Assembly: GCF_023499255.1 (NCBI RefSeq)
Contig: NZ_CP092183.1
Span: 1,309,501 to 1,373,500 of the forward strand
Source of the DNA: Couchioplanes caeruleus
GTDB lineage: Bacteria > Actinomycetota > Actinomycetes > Mycobacteriales > Micromonosporaceae
Reading direction: 5' to 3'
Length of the DNA: 64,000 bases
Under the pieces are notes generated by a model. That model worked only from the letters and a program-made list of their open reading frames with translations, was not told the DNA's origin and made no database searches. A program made the position numbers and the translations under genes. Within the stretch, counting starts at the first letter, position 1. Each line of letters begins with the position of its first letter. Positions 24,468 through 33,447 of this stretch are shown here, one piece after another.

Positions 24468-25523
24468 GTGACGCAGCGAGGCCAGGGCATGGCGGCCGAC
24501 ATCGCGGAGCAGCCGGCGGGATACGCGCGGCTGCTCGAGGGGGAGCCGGCGGCGGCCATCGCGGCCGTGGCGTCCCGGGTCGCCGAGCAGCGCCCCAGGC
24601 ACGTCGTGTTCGTCGGCCGGGGCACCTCGGACCACGCCGCGCTCTACGGGGCGTACCTCACGGAGATCCGCCTGGGCATCCCGGTCGGTCTCGCGTCGCC
24701 CAGCGCCATCACCCTCTACGGCGCCCGGCCCGACCTCGCGGGCGCGCTCGTCGTCGGCGTCAGCCAGAGCGGCGGCTCGCCCGACCTCACCGAGGTGCTG
24801 AAAGTCGCCCGGGAGAGTGGCGCCCTCACCCTGGCGGTGACCAACAACCCCGGCTCGTCGCTCGCCCAGAGCGCCGAGCTGTCCGTCGACGTGTCCGCCG
24901 GGCACGAGCGGGCGGTCGCCGCGACGAAGACGTACACCGCCGAGCTGCTCGCGCTGCTGCTGCTCGTCGAGGGGGTCCGTAACGGGGACGGCACGCTGCC
25001 GGCCGACGAGCGGGCCGCGCTGGACAAGCTGCCGCAGCTCGCCGAGGACACCCTCGCCGAGCGCGGGGCGGAGGAGCTGGCGCAGCGCTACCGCTTCGCG
25101 TCGCGCATGGTCACGACCGGCCGGGGGTACGCGTACCCGACCGCTCGCGAGACCGCGCTCAAGCTCATGGAGACCTCGTACCTGCCGGCGCTCGCCTTCT
25201 CCGGTGCCGACCTGCTGCACGGGCCGCTCGCGATGACCGACCCGGACGTGCCCGTGCTGGCCGTGGTCGGCAGCGGCCCCGGCGGCGGCTCGATGGCCGA
25301 CGTGGTCACCCGGCTGGGCGAGCGGCGGGCCGACGTCGTCACGGTCGGCGCCCACGACATCCCCGGCGCCTCCGGGCGGCTCGCCGTCCCCGAGGTCGAC
25401 GAGCGGTACGCGCCCCTGCTCGACATCCTCCCGCTGCAGAAGCTCGCGCTGTCCCTGGCGCTGGCCCGCGGCGAGGACCCCGACGCGCCACGCGGCCTGA
25501 AGAAGGTCACTGCGACGCTCTGA
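24468..25523 (+). CDS. Double-SIS sugar-phosphate isomerase/deaminase (GlmS isomerase-like)
   Basis: Protein of 351 residues with two SIS domains. SIS1 has GRGTSDHAALYG and SQSGGSPDL plus the ATKTYTAEL helix; SIS2 has GRGYAYPTARETALKLMETS and LHGPLAM. The C-terminus GLKKVTATL resembles the end of GlmS. The glutaminase domain is absent, so the protein is probably a glucosamine-6-phosphate deaminase (NagB-II type) or related aminosugar isomerase. GTG 24468 is placed by a GGGGGAAGG ribosome site. Confidence 0.85.
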   Translation: MTQRGQGMAADIAEQPAGYARLLEGEPAAAIAAVASRVAEQRPRHVVFVGRGTSDHAALYGAYLTEIRLGIPVGLASPSAITLYGARPDLAGALVVGVSQSGGSPDLTEVLKVARESGALTLAVTNNPGSSLAQSAELSVDVSAGHERAVAATKTYTAELLALLLLVEGVRNGDGTLPADERAALDKLPQLAEDTLAERGAEELAQRYRFASRMVTTGRGYAYPTARETALKLMETSYLPALAFSGADLLHGPLAMTDPDVPVLAVVGSGPGGGSMADVVTRLGERRADVVTVGAHDIPGASGRLAVPEVDERYAPLLDILPLQKLALSLALARGEDPDAPRGLKKVTATL

Positions 25524-25545
25524 AAACGCATGGCAGGCTTGTTCC

Positions 25546-27093
25546 GTGTCCACCCTGCGTGATCTCGCCGAAGAGCACACCGGCCTCGGCCCCGTCGACA
25601 TCGACCACCTCACCCGGCTCGCCGGCGACTGGCAACTGCTGTCCGACCTGTCCTTCGCCGACCTGCTGCTGTGGGTGCCGGTGCGCTCCGAGCCGGGCGT
25701 GCCGCGCTCGTTCCTGTGCGTCGCTCAGGTGCGCCCGACCACCGCGCCGACGGCGTACCAGGACGACCAGGTCGGCCGGATCGTCGGCGGCCCCGAGGTG
25801 GCGCACCTGGACATCGCGTACACGCAGGGCCGCATCTGGCGCGAGGGCGACCCGGTCTGGTACGGCGACACCCCGGCACGCCACGAGGCCATCCCCGTCC
25901 GGCTCCGCGGCGAGGACGAGAACATCGAGGTCATCGGGGTGATCGGGCGGGACACCAACCTGTCAACCGCCCGTACGCCCAGCCAGCTCGAGCTCAACTA
26001 CCTCACCACCGCCGACGACCTCGCGCAGATGGTCTCCGACGGCACGTTCCCGCCCCCGCGGCACCCCGGCGAGACCACGTCCGCCCCGCGCGTCGGCGAC
26101 GGGCTGATCCGCCTGGACGCGAGCGGCAAGGTCACGTACGCGAGCCCGAACGCGCAGTCCGCGTACCGTCGGCTCGGTTTCAACGCCCACCTCGTGGGCG
26201 AGGAGCTGTCGGTGCTGTCGAGCCGGCTTGCCGCCGACCCGCTGGAGGGTACGGACGCCGCCGAGCGCATCCTCTCCTCCCTGCGCGGCGAGTCCCCGCC
26301 CCGCAAGGAGGTCGAGGCGCGCGGCGCGACCGTGCTCATGCGCGCCCTGCCGCTGATGCCCGCCGGGGTGCCGATCGGCGCGCTCGTGCTGGTCCGCGAC
26401 GTCACCGAGGTCCGCCGCCGGGACCGCGCGCTGATGACCAAGGACGCGACGATCCGCGAGATCCACCACCGGGTCAAGAACAACCTGCAGACCGTTGCCG
26501 CGCTGCTGCGGCTGCAGGCCCGCCGGGTGGACATCCCCGAGGCGAAGAACGCCCTGCAGGAGTCCGTACGCCGGGTCGCGTCCATCGCGCTGGTGCACGA
26601 GACCCTCTCCATGTCCAGCGACGAAGCGGTCGAGTTCGACGGGATCGTGGACCGGGTGGCGACCGCCGCGACCGAGGTCGCCGCCACCGAGATCACCGTG
26701 AAGATGCGGCGCGAGGGCACCTTCGGGGTGCTGCCCGCGGAGATCGCCACCTCGCTCGTGATGGTCCTCAACGAGCTGCTCATCAACGCCGTGGAGCACG
26801 GCTTCCCGGCGCCGCCCGAGGACGCCCCGCCGGCCGAACCCACGATGACCCCGCCGGCGCCGGCGGGCGAGGTGGTGGTCTCGGCCCACCGCTTCCGCAA
26901 GCAACTGCACGTCACTGTCGCCGACAACGGCCGGGGCCTGCCGGAGAACTTCAAGGCGGACGCGAGCGGCCGCCTCGGCCTGCAGATCGTCCGCGCGCTC
27001 GCGACCGGCGAGCTGCGCGGCAGCATCGAGCTGCGCAACCGCGCCGGCGGCGGCACGGAGGCCGTGCTCGTGGTCCCGCTCGGGAAGCGCTGA
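25546..27093 (+). CDS. pdtaS: Sensor histidine kinase PdtaS-like
   Basis: Soluble 515-residue kinase: N-terminal GAF-like domain (~1-150), PAS-like domain (~185-275), HisKA_2 dimerisation helix with the phosphoacceptor in EIHHRVKNNLQ (His307), and a HATPase (LNELLINAVEHG, DNGRGLP). This layout and length match PdtaS (Rv3220c), which phosphorylates the RNA-binding antiterminator PdtaR. The cognate regulator is not in the window. GTG 25546 lacks a good ribosome site, and CAGGCT lies six bases before it. The biosynthetic cluster begins downstream. Confidence 0.9.
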   Translation: MSTLRDLAEEHTGLGPVDIDHLTRLAGDWQLLSDLSFADLLLWVPVRSEPGVPRSFLCVAQVRPTTAPTAYQDDQVGRIVGGPEVAHLDIAYTQGRIWREGDPVWYGDTPARHEAIPVRLRGEDENIEVIGVIGRDTNLSTARTPSQLELNYLTTADDLAQMVSDGTFPPPRHPGETTSAPRVGDGLIRLDASGKVTYASPNAQSAYRRLGFNAHLVGEELSVLSSRLAADPLEGTDAAERILSSLRGESPPRKEVEARGATVLMRALPLMPAGVPIGALVLVRDVTEVRRRDRALMTKDATIREIHHRVKNNLQTVAALLRLQARRVDIPEAKNALQESVRRVASIALVHETLSMSSDEAVEFDGIVDRVATAATEVAATEITVKMRREGTFGVLPAEIATSLVMVLNELLINAVEHGFPAPPEDAPPAEPTMTPPAPAGEVVVSAHRFRKQLHVTVADNGRGLPENFKADASGRLGLQIVRALATGELRGSIELRNRAGGGTEAVLVVPLGKR

Positions 27094-27103
27094 CCCCCAC
27101 CCC

Positions 27104-27184
27104 CTGACCCGCCCCTGACCCGCTGTCCAGACCGGCTTCCAACGCCGAGTCCAGCGGGCAGTCCAGCACGCGCTCCAGCCGCCT
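27104..27184 (+). promoter_or_regulatory. Phased direct-repeat operator array before the cluster
   Basis: Two 11-bp-spaced copies of CTGACCCGC (27104, 27115) are followed by five units at a 12-bp period beginning GTCCAG (27125), TTCCAA (27137), GTCCAG (27149), GTCCAG (27161) and CTCCAG (27173). Direct repeats at about one helical turn are the typical binding layout of SARP activators, and a SARP is encoded in the same cluster. GACGAT at 27188-27193 is a weak -10 candidate nine bases downstream. Confidence 0.55.
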
Positions 27185-27266
27185 GCCGACGATGGAAAGC
27201 CGGGGGCCACCGCGTCGACGAGGCGGGCTGAGCCCGTCGGGGCGATTTCTCAGGGGGAGACTTTTC

Positions 27267-28610
27267 GTGTACGACGTCCTATGTGTCGGATTCGGTCCGG
27301 CCAACATCGCACTTGCCGTCGCACTCGACGAGCTGTGGCCCGCCGCGCGGGTCAAGTTCGTGGAACGGGAGCCGGCGCCGGCCTGGCAGCCGGCGATGAT
27401 GCTCGACGGCGCCGACATCCAGAACCACCCGGTGCGTGACCTGGTCACGCCCCGCAACCCACGCAGCCGCTACACCTTCGTCAACTACCTGCACGAGCAG
27501 GGGCGGCTGTTCAAGCACCTGAACCTGCCCGGCCACCACCCGCTGCGCAAGGAGTACGCCCGCTACGTCAAGTGGGTCGCGGAGACCGTGCCGGCCGACG
27601 TGGACTACGGGCAGAACGTCACCGCGATCCGGCTCGCCGGGACCGGCGCGGCCGCCGAGGCCCGCCCGGTCGAGGTGGTCACCGCCGACGGCCACCGCTA
27701 CCTGGGCCGTTCCGTCGTCGTCGCGCCGGGGCGCAGCCCGTACGTGCCCGCGGTGTTCGAGGCCGTGCCGTTCCCGCAGGTCGCGCACACCTCCCGGTTC
27801 CTGCCGGCCGTCGCGGACCTGGACCGTGACTGGACGGGAACGCTCGCGGTCGTCGGCGCCAGCCAGAGCGCGATCGAGGTGATCCTCGACCTCACCAACC
27901 GGTTCCCGGCCGCCCGGATCGTCAACGTCATGTCGGGCTACGGCTACCGGCTCAAGGACACCAGCCCGTTCTCCGAGGAGGTCTACTTCCCGGAGTTCGT
28001 CGACTACTACTACCGCGCCTCCGAGGAGGGCAAGCGGCGCCTGCGCGACCAGCTCCGCCCGACCAACTACTCCGCCGCCGACCGGGACGTCATCGACGCG
28101 CTCTACATGCGGATGTACGAGGACGAGCTCGACGGCCGGAGCCGGGTGACGCTGCGCGGCAACCGGCTGATCACCGCCGTACGGCACGACCCGGCCGGGG
28201 TCACGCTCGACCTGACCGAGCGCATCACCGGCGACTGCGAGCAGCTCACGGCGGACCGGGTGGTCCTCGCCACCGGCTACCGCGACCTGGGCACGTCCGG
28301 CCGGACCGAACAGCTGCCGCCGCTGCTCCGCGAGATCGCCGACGTGCTCGCCGTCGACCCGGACGCCGGGCTCGCGGTCGGCCTCGACTACCGCGTGGAG
28401 AACAGCACGACCGGCCGGGACGCACCGCCGATCTACATCAACGGGCTCTGCGAGACCACCCACGGCCTCGGCGACGCCGGCTCGTTCAGCCTGCTCGCCC
28501 TGCGGTCGCAGGCCATCGTGGACAGCCTCCGCCGGCGCCTGACCGCACCCGAACGCGCGACGGCCGCCGCCGACCTGGTGGGCGCGGCAGTCGTCGCCGC
28601 GACCCGATAG
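27267..28610 (+). CDS. Flavin-dependent amine N-hydroxylase (lysine/ornithine type)
   Basis: Protein of 447 residues of the SidA/IucD/PvdA family, which uses FAD and NADPH to hydroxylate a side-chain amine. The FAD motif is CVGFGPANIALAVAL (residues 6-20), the NADPH motif VVGASQSAIEV near residue 200, and the C-terminal VLATGY is present. With diaminobutyrate aminotransferase next in the operon, N4-hydroxylation of 2,4-diaminobutyrate is a reasonable inference; lysine or ornithine remain possible. GTG 27267 has AGGGGGAGA six bases upstream. It is the first gene of the biosynthetic operon. Confidence 0.88.
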   Translation: MYDVLCVGFGPANIALAVALDELWPAARVKFVEREPAPAWQPAMMLDGADIQNHPVRDLVTPRNPRSRYTFVNYLHEQGRLFKHLNLPGHHPLRKEYARYVKWVAETVPADVDYGQNVTAIRLAGTGAAAEARPVEVVTADGHRYLGRSVVVAPGRSPYVPAVFEAVPFPQVAHTSRFLPAVADLDRDWTGTLAVVGASQSAIEVILDLTNRFPAARIVNVMSGYGYRLKDTSPFSEEVYFPEFVDYYYRASEEGKRRLRDQLRPTNYSAADRDVIDALYMRMYEDELDGRSRVTLRGNRLITAVRHDPAGVTLDLTERITGDCEQLTADRVVLATGYRDLGTSGRTEQLPPLLREIADVLAVDPDAGLAVGLDYRVENSTTGRDAPPIYINGLCETTHGLGDAGSFSLLALRSQAIVDSLRRRLTAPERATAAADLVGAAVVAATR

Positions 28611-28622
28611 AGGAGACCCGAC

Positions 28623-29999
28623 ATGCAGACCTTGGAAGCGGCCGCCGAGGCGGTCCTGACCGACCTGGCCGAGCCCGGACCGATCGGCCGTGAACTGCTG
28701 GACCACCAGTCGCGTACGGAGTCCAGCGCCCGTACCTATCCGCGCCGGCTGCCGGTGGCGATCGGCGAGGCGGCGGGCTCGTACATCACCGACGTCGACG
28801 GGCGCCGCTACATCGACTTCCTCAGCGGCGCCGGGGTGCTGGCGCTCGGCCACAACCACCCGCACCTGATCGCGGCGGTGCAGGCCCAGCTGGGCAAGCT
28901 GACCCACGGCCTCGACCTGCCCACCCCGGTACGGGAGGAGTTCAAGCGCCGCCAGCTCGGCATGCTGCCCGAGTCCATGCGCGGCTCGATGAAGATGCAC
29001 TTCTGCGGCCCGACCGGCGCGGACGGCGTCGAGGCGGCCGTGAAGCTGTGCAAGAAGGCCACCGGCCGGGGCACCGTCGTCGCGTTCCAGGGCTCGTACC
29101 ACGGGTCCACGCACGCGGCGATGTCGCTGACCTCGGAGGTCCAGCCGAAGGACGGCCTGCAGAACCTGCTGCCCGGCATCCACTTCGCGCCGTACGGCTA
29201 CTGCCACCGCTGCCCGCTGAGCCTGACCCCGGACACGTGCGCCACCAACTGCGCGGAATTCCTGGCGAACGCCCTGCACGACACGCACGGCGGGATCCAG
29301 CCGCCGGCCGCGATCATCCTCGAGCTGGTCCAGGGCGAGGGCGGCTCGATCCCGGCGCCGGTGCCGTTCGTGCGGCGGATCGCGGAGCTGGCCCGCGCCC
29401 TGGACATCCCGCTGATCGTCGACGAGGTGCAGACCGGCTGCGGGCGTACGGGCACCTGGTTCGCGTTCGAGCAGTACGGCATCGAGCCGGACGTGATCGT
29501 GGCCTCCAAGGGCCTGTCCGGGATGGGCCTGCCGGTCTCGGTGATCATGTTCAACGAGCGGCTGGACGGGTGGTCGCCGGGCAGCCACATCGGCACGTTC
29601 CGCGGCAACAACCTGGCCTTCGCCAGCGCCAACGCGTACCTCGACGTGGTGGCCCGCGACGACCTGCTGGCGCACGTCCGCGAGCGGGGGGCGCAGCTGA
29701 TGGCCGGGCTGCTGCAGCTGCAGGTCGACACCACGCTGATCAGCGACGTGCGGGGTCGCGGGCTGATGCTGGGCATGGAGATGAGTGCGTGCGGCACGGC
29801 CGCGGCCTCCGAGGTGGCCTCCCGGTTCCAGCGCGAGGCGCTGCGGCGGGGACTGATCGTCGAGATCGGCGGCCGCGAGGACTGCGTGGTCCGGCTGCTG
29901 CCCGCGCTGAACCTGCCCGCCGAGACGGCCGACGAGGCGCTCGCCGTCATGCGTGCGGCGGCCCGGGCGGTCGAGCACGACCTCGCGGCGGTGGCGTGA
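28623..29999 (+). CDS. Class III PLP aminotransferase, L-2,4-diaminobutyrate-forming
   Basis: Protein of 458 residues of the EctB/Dat group of class III aminotransferases, which convert aspartate semialdehyde to 2,4-diaminobutyrate with glutamate as donor. Visible motifs are FLSGAGVLALGHNHP, GSYHGSTHAA, LIVDEVQTGCGRTG and the PLP-lysine segment VASKGLSGMG. A Cys-containing loop (CHRCP ... C-x3-C) around residues 198-214 is notable. The stop overlaps the start of the MetA-like gene, so translation is coupled. Confidence 0.87.
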   Translation: MQTLEAAAEAVLTDLAEPGPIGRELLDHQSRTESSARTYPRRLPVAIGEAAGSYITDVDGRRYIDFLSGAGVLALGHNHPHLIAAVQAQLGKLTHGLDLPTPVREEFKRRQLGMLPESMRGSMKMHFCGPTGADGVEAAVKLCKKATGRGTVVAFQGSYHGSTHAAMSLTSEVQPKDGLQNLLPGIHFAPYGYCHRCPLSLTPDTCATNCAEFLANALHDTHGGIQPPAAIILELVQGEGGSIPAPVPFVRRIAELARALDIPLIVDEVQTGCGRTGTWFAFEQYGIEPDVIVASKGLSGMGLPVSVIMFNERLDGWSPGSHIGTFRGNNLAFASANAYLDVVARDDLLAHVRERGAQLMAGLLQLQVDTTLISDVRGRGLMLGMEMSACGTAAASEVASRFQREALRRGLIVEIGGREDCVVRLLPALNLPAETADEALAVMRAAARAVEHDLAAVA

Positions 30000-30841
30000 T
30001 GACCGCGACCGTGGCCGACCGGGTCGCCGGCCTGCTCACCGTTCCGCCGGAGCGCCTCCCGCGCATCGGCATCGTGAACCTGATGCCGCACGCCGAGCAG
30101 TACGAGCGGTGGCTGATGCCCCAGCTGGCGGCGGCGCGCGCGTTCGAGCCGGTGTGGATCCGGCTCGGCGAGCGCAAGTTCTCGCTCGACGACCCCGCGT
30201 ACATCGCCGGGCAGTACGTCCGGTACGCCGACGCGGTCGCCGACGCCGCGCTGGACGCGCTGATCGTCACCGGCGCGGCGGTCGAGCATCTGCCGTACGA
30301 GCAGGTGCGTTTCCTGCCCGAGCTGGGCCCGATCGTGCAGCGCGCCGCCGACGAGGGCACGCCCGTGCTCGGCCTCTGCTGGGGTGCGCTGGCCGTGGCC
30401 CACCTGCTCTACGGGGTCCCGAAAGAGGTCTACCCGACAAAGGTGTCCGGCATGTACGAGACGGACCGGCTGGTGGACGACGGGCCGATCGCCGCGGTTC
30501 TCGACGACCGGTTCTGGTCGACCCACAGCCGGTACGCCGGCTTCGACGACGCCGCCCTGGACCGCAACCCGCACGTGCGGGCGGTGGCCCGGTCCGCCGA
30601 GGCCGGCACGGTCATCGCCGAGTCCCCCGACCACCTCGTCGTCATGCACATCGGCCACCCGGAGTACGCGGGCGGGCGGCTGGCCGACGAGTACCGCCGG
30701 GACGTCGGTGCGGGGCTGACCGACGTACAGCCGCCGGCCAATGTGGATCTGGGCCGGCCGGTGAACCGCTGGCGCAGCCACAGCCTGATCTTCTTCGCCA
30801 GCTGGGTGGGGCTCGTCCACGACCGGGCGGCGGCCCGGTGA
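29999..30841 (+). CDS. MetA/HTS-family acyltransferase-like protein
   Basis: Protein of 280 residues with the homoserine O-succinyl/acetyltransferase fold (a class I glutamine-amidotransferase relative). The nucleophile Cys is in GLCWGALA, the His/Glu pair in GHPEY, and THSRY and TKVSGMYE match MetA. The segment that in MetA reads NLMPKKIETE is here NLMPHAEQYE, and the protein is shorter than MetA (~300). It probably acylates a different acceptor, perhaps an N-hydroxylated amino acid; this is inference. Its GTGA junction couples it to the aspartokinase gene. Confidence 0.8.
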   Translation: MTATVADRVAGLLTVPPERLPRIGIVNLMPHAEQYERWLMPQLAAARAFEPVWIRLGERKFSLDDPAYIAGQYVRYADAVADAALDALIVTGAAVEHLPYEQVRFLPELGPIVQRAADEGTPVLGLCWGALAVAHLLYGVPKEVYPTKVSGMYETDRLVDDGPIAAVLDDRFWSTHSRYAGFDDAALDRNPHVRAVARSAEAGTVIAESPDHLVVMHIGHPEYAGGRLADEYRRDVGAGLTDVQPPANVDLGRPVNRWRSHSLIFFASWVGLVHDRAAAR

Positions 30842-32109
30842 GCACCCTGCTGGCGCCGGCACCCGTCGCCCCGGCCGTCGCGCCGCCCGTCCCCGAGCGG
30901 GTCGTGTGGAAGTTCGGCGGCTCCTCGGTGGCCGACCCGGAGAAGCTGCGGGCGGTGGCCCGGCGCCTGGTCGCCTCGAAGCGGCGCGGCACGCAGACCG
31001 TCGCGGTGCTCTCGGCCATGGGCGACACCACCGACGACCTGGTACGGCTCGCGTACGAGATGACCGGCCGGCCCCCGTCGCGCGAGCTGGACGCGCTGCT
31101 CTCGATCGGCGAGGTGGTCTCGTGTGCGCTGACCGCGATGGCGGTGCACGAGCTGGGCGAGCGGGCGATCTCGTTCAACGGTGCCCAGGCGGGTTTCCGG
31201 ACCGACGACGCGTACGGCAACGCCCGGCTGTGGCAGATGGACCCGGCCCGGGTGGTGCAGGCGCTCGACGAGGGCCTGATCGTGCTGGTCACCGGCTATC
31301 AGGGCACGTCGGCCACCGGTGACGTCACCACGCTGGGCCGCGGCGGCTCGGACGCATCCGCGATCGCGCTGGCCGCCGCGCTGGGCCTGCGGCAGTGCGA
31401 CATCTTCACCGACGTCACCGGTGTGTTCACCGCGGATCCCCGGGTGGTGCCGGGGGCGCGGCAGCTGGACTGCCTCGGCCACGAGGAGATGCTCCAGCTC
31501 GCCGACGGGGGTGCCCAGGTTCTGCAGACACGGGCGGTGGAACTGGCCGCCGCCCACGAGGTCGACATTCACGTGCGTTCCACGTTCACCGCGGCGGAAG
31601 GCACCTGGATCCGAGGGGGAGCGAAGGTGTTCGAGCAGGCGAGGATCACCGGGGTGGCGCACCGGCGCCGGGATCCGGTCTACACCGTGCGGGACATGAC
31701 CCCGGCCACGGTGTCCGGGGCGCTGGCGCGGCGGGGGGCCGCCGTCGGCTCGATCATCCCGGACATCGGCCGGCTGCGGTTCACGGCGCCCGGCTCGGAG
31801 GTTGCGGACGTCGTCGCCGCGCTGGCCGACGCGGGGGTGGCCGTCGACGTGCGCGACGACCTCGGCAGCGTCAGCGTCGTCGGCCCGGCGGTCGGCAACC
31901 GGCCGGAGATCAGCGCCCGGATGCTCGCCGCGCTCGAGGCCGGCGGCATCCGGCCCCAGCTGGTCACGAGTACGCCGGGACGGTTCTCCTGCCACGTCGA
32001 GGTGGACCTGGTGGACCGTGCCGCGGCTGTGCTCCACGACGAGTTCGGGCTGCACACCGTACCGGCCGCGCTGGCCGGCGTGGGTGCCGCGGACGCGGAC
32101 CGGGGCTGA
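30838..32109 (+). CDS. Aspartokinase, cluster-specific copy
   Basis: Protein of 423 residues. The kinase domain has VWKFGGSSVADPEKL and GRGGSDASAIALAAAL, and two C-terminal ACT-like regions follow. It makes aspartyl phosphate, the precursor of aspartate semialdehyde. A copy inside a biosynthetic operon usually supplies extra precursor and may be less sensitive to feedback; that cannot be read here. It begins with a Pro/Ala-rich extension of ~20 residues. GTG 30838 overlaps the preceding stop. Confidence 0.9.
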   Translation: MSTLLAPAPVAPAVAPPVPERVVWKFGGSSVADPEKLRAVARRLVASKRRGTQTVAVLSAMGDTTDDLVRLAYEMTGRPPSRELDALLSIGEVVSCALTAMAVHELGERAISFNGAQAGFRTDDAYGNARLWQMDPARVVQALDEGLIVLVTGYQGTSATGDVTTLGRGGSDASAIALAAALGLRQCDIFTDVTGVFTADPRVVPGARQLDCLGHEEMLQLADGGAQVLQTRAVELAAAHEVDIHVRSTFTAAEGTWIRGGAKVFEQARITGVAHRRRDPVYTVRDMTPATVSGALARRGAAVGSIIPDIGRLRFTAPGSEVADVVAALADAGVAVDVRDDLGSVSVVGPAVGNRPEISARMLAALEAGGIRPQLVTSTPGRFSCHVEVDLVDRAAAVLHDEFGLHTVPAALAGVGAADADRG

Positions 32110-32115
32110 TTCCGG

Positions 32116-33417
32116 GTGGGCACCGACAGCTCCGCGCCGGCGACGGTCTGGCGCAATCCGGATTTCGTCAGGGTCTGGGGCGGCGAGACCGTCTCGCTGA
32201 TGGGCTCCCAGATCACCGATCTCGCCCTGCCGCTGGTCGCGATCCTGACGCTGCACGCCGGCGCGTTCGAGGTGGGCCTGCTGAACGTGGCTCGGTACGC
32301 GCCGTACGTGCTGCTGACGCTCTTCGCCGGGGTGTGGTTCGACCGGCGCCGGCGGCGGCCCACGCTGATCGCCGCCAACCTGGGCCGGGCCGTCCTGATC
32401 GGCCTGGTCCCGGTGGCGAGCCTGCTGCACGTGCTGTCGATGCCCTGGCTGTACGCGGTCGCCTTCGGTGCCGGGCTGCTGACCGTGCTGTTCGACGTCG
32501 GCATCCTGTCGTACGTGCCGGGACTGGTGGAGCGCCGGCACCTCGGCGACGCGAACAGCAAGATCGCCGCGAGCTACTCGGTCGCCGGGATCGGCGGCCC
32601 GGGGCTGGCCGGCTTCCTGGTCGGCGTGCTGACCGCGCCGATCGCCCTGGCCGTCGACGCGGTGTCGTACCTGGTCTCGGCGCTGGCGCTGAGCCGGATC
32701 AAGACGCGGGAGACGGCGCCCGCGGAGTCCGGCGAGCGGACCGCGATGCGGGCGCAGATCGCCGAGGGGCTGCGGGCGGTCTTCGGCAATCCCGTGCTGC
32801 GCCACCTGGCCACCCAGTCGGCGACGTTCAACCTGTTCCAGAACGTCGTGCTGACCGTGCTGCTGGTGTACCTGGTCCGGGTCCTCGGCATCGGGGCCAC
32901 CCCGCTGGGTCTGGTGGTGAGCGCCGGTTCGGTGGGGGCGCTCGCCGGTGCCCTCGCGGCGAACCGGCTCCGGGCGAAGCTCGGGATCGGCGGAGCGCTG
33001 CGCTGGTCCACTGTGCTCGCCTGCGTGGCGCCGCTGTTCCTGCTGGTGCCGCGCGACTCCGGAACGGTCTCGCTGGTGGTGCTCGGCGCCGCGCTGGCGG
33101 TGCTCGGCGCCAACCTGGCCGTCTTCAACGTCAACGCGCTGACCCTGCGCCAGTCGGTGACCGCCGACCGGCTGCTCGGCCGGATGAACGCCAGCTACCG
33201 CCTGCTGCTGTTCGGCACGGTGCCGCTGGGCGCGTTCACCGGTGGTTCCCTCGCCGGGCTGTTCGGCGCGCGTACCGCCCTGGTGGTCGGCGTGCTCGGG
33301 GTCGCGACCCCGCTGGCCTGGCTGCTGTTCTCGCCGGTCTTCCGGCTCACCGAGATCCCCGACCGCCCCGCCGACCCGCAGGCCCCGGCGCTCGCCGGGT
33401 CGGCCGTCAACGACTGA
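32116..33417 (+). CDS. MFS exporter
   Basis: Protein of 433 residues with about 12 hydrophobic helices and the MFS loop signature WFDRRRRRP between helices 2 and 3. It resembles the MFS_3 group that includes the enterobactin exporter EntS and many antibiotic exporters. Its place between precursor genes and the NRPS suggests export of, or self-protection from, the product. GTG 32116 is six bases after the aspartokinase stop. Confidence 0.87.
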   Translation: MGTDSSAPATVWRNPDFVRVWGGETVSLMGSQITDLALPLVAILTLHAGAFEVGLLNVARYAPYVLLTLFAGVWFDRRRRRPTLIAANLGRAVLIGLVPVASLLHVLSMPWLYAVAFGAGLLTVLFDVGILSYVPGLVERRHLGDANSKIAASYSVAGIGGPGLAGFLVGVLTAPIALAVDAVSYLVSALALSRIKTRETAPAESGERTAMRAQIAEGLRAVFGNPVLRHLATQSATFNLFQNVVLTVLLVYLVRVLGIGATPLGLVVSAGSVGALAGALAANRLRAKLGIGGALRWSTVLACVAPLFLLVPRDSGTVSLVVLGAALAVLGANLAVFNVNALTLRQSVTADRLLGRMNASYRLLLFGTVPLGAFTGGSLAGLFGARTALVVGVLGVATPLAWLLFSPVFRLTEIPDRPADPQAPALAGSAVND

Positions 33418-33447
33418 CAACCACGACAAGGAACTGGGTGACACGGC

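Noticed and set aside
28623..32109. Ectoine cluster (ectB-like gene plus aspartokinase)
   Set aside because: No ectA or ectC is present, and the two genes are embedded in an NRPS operon.
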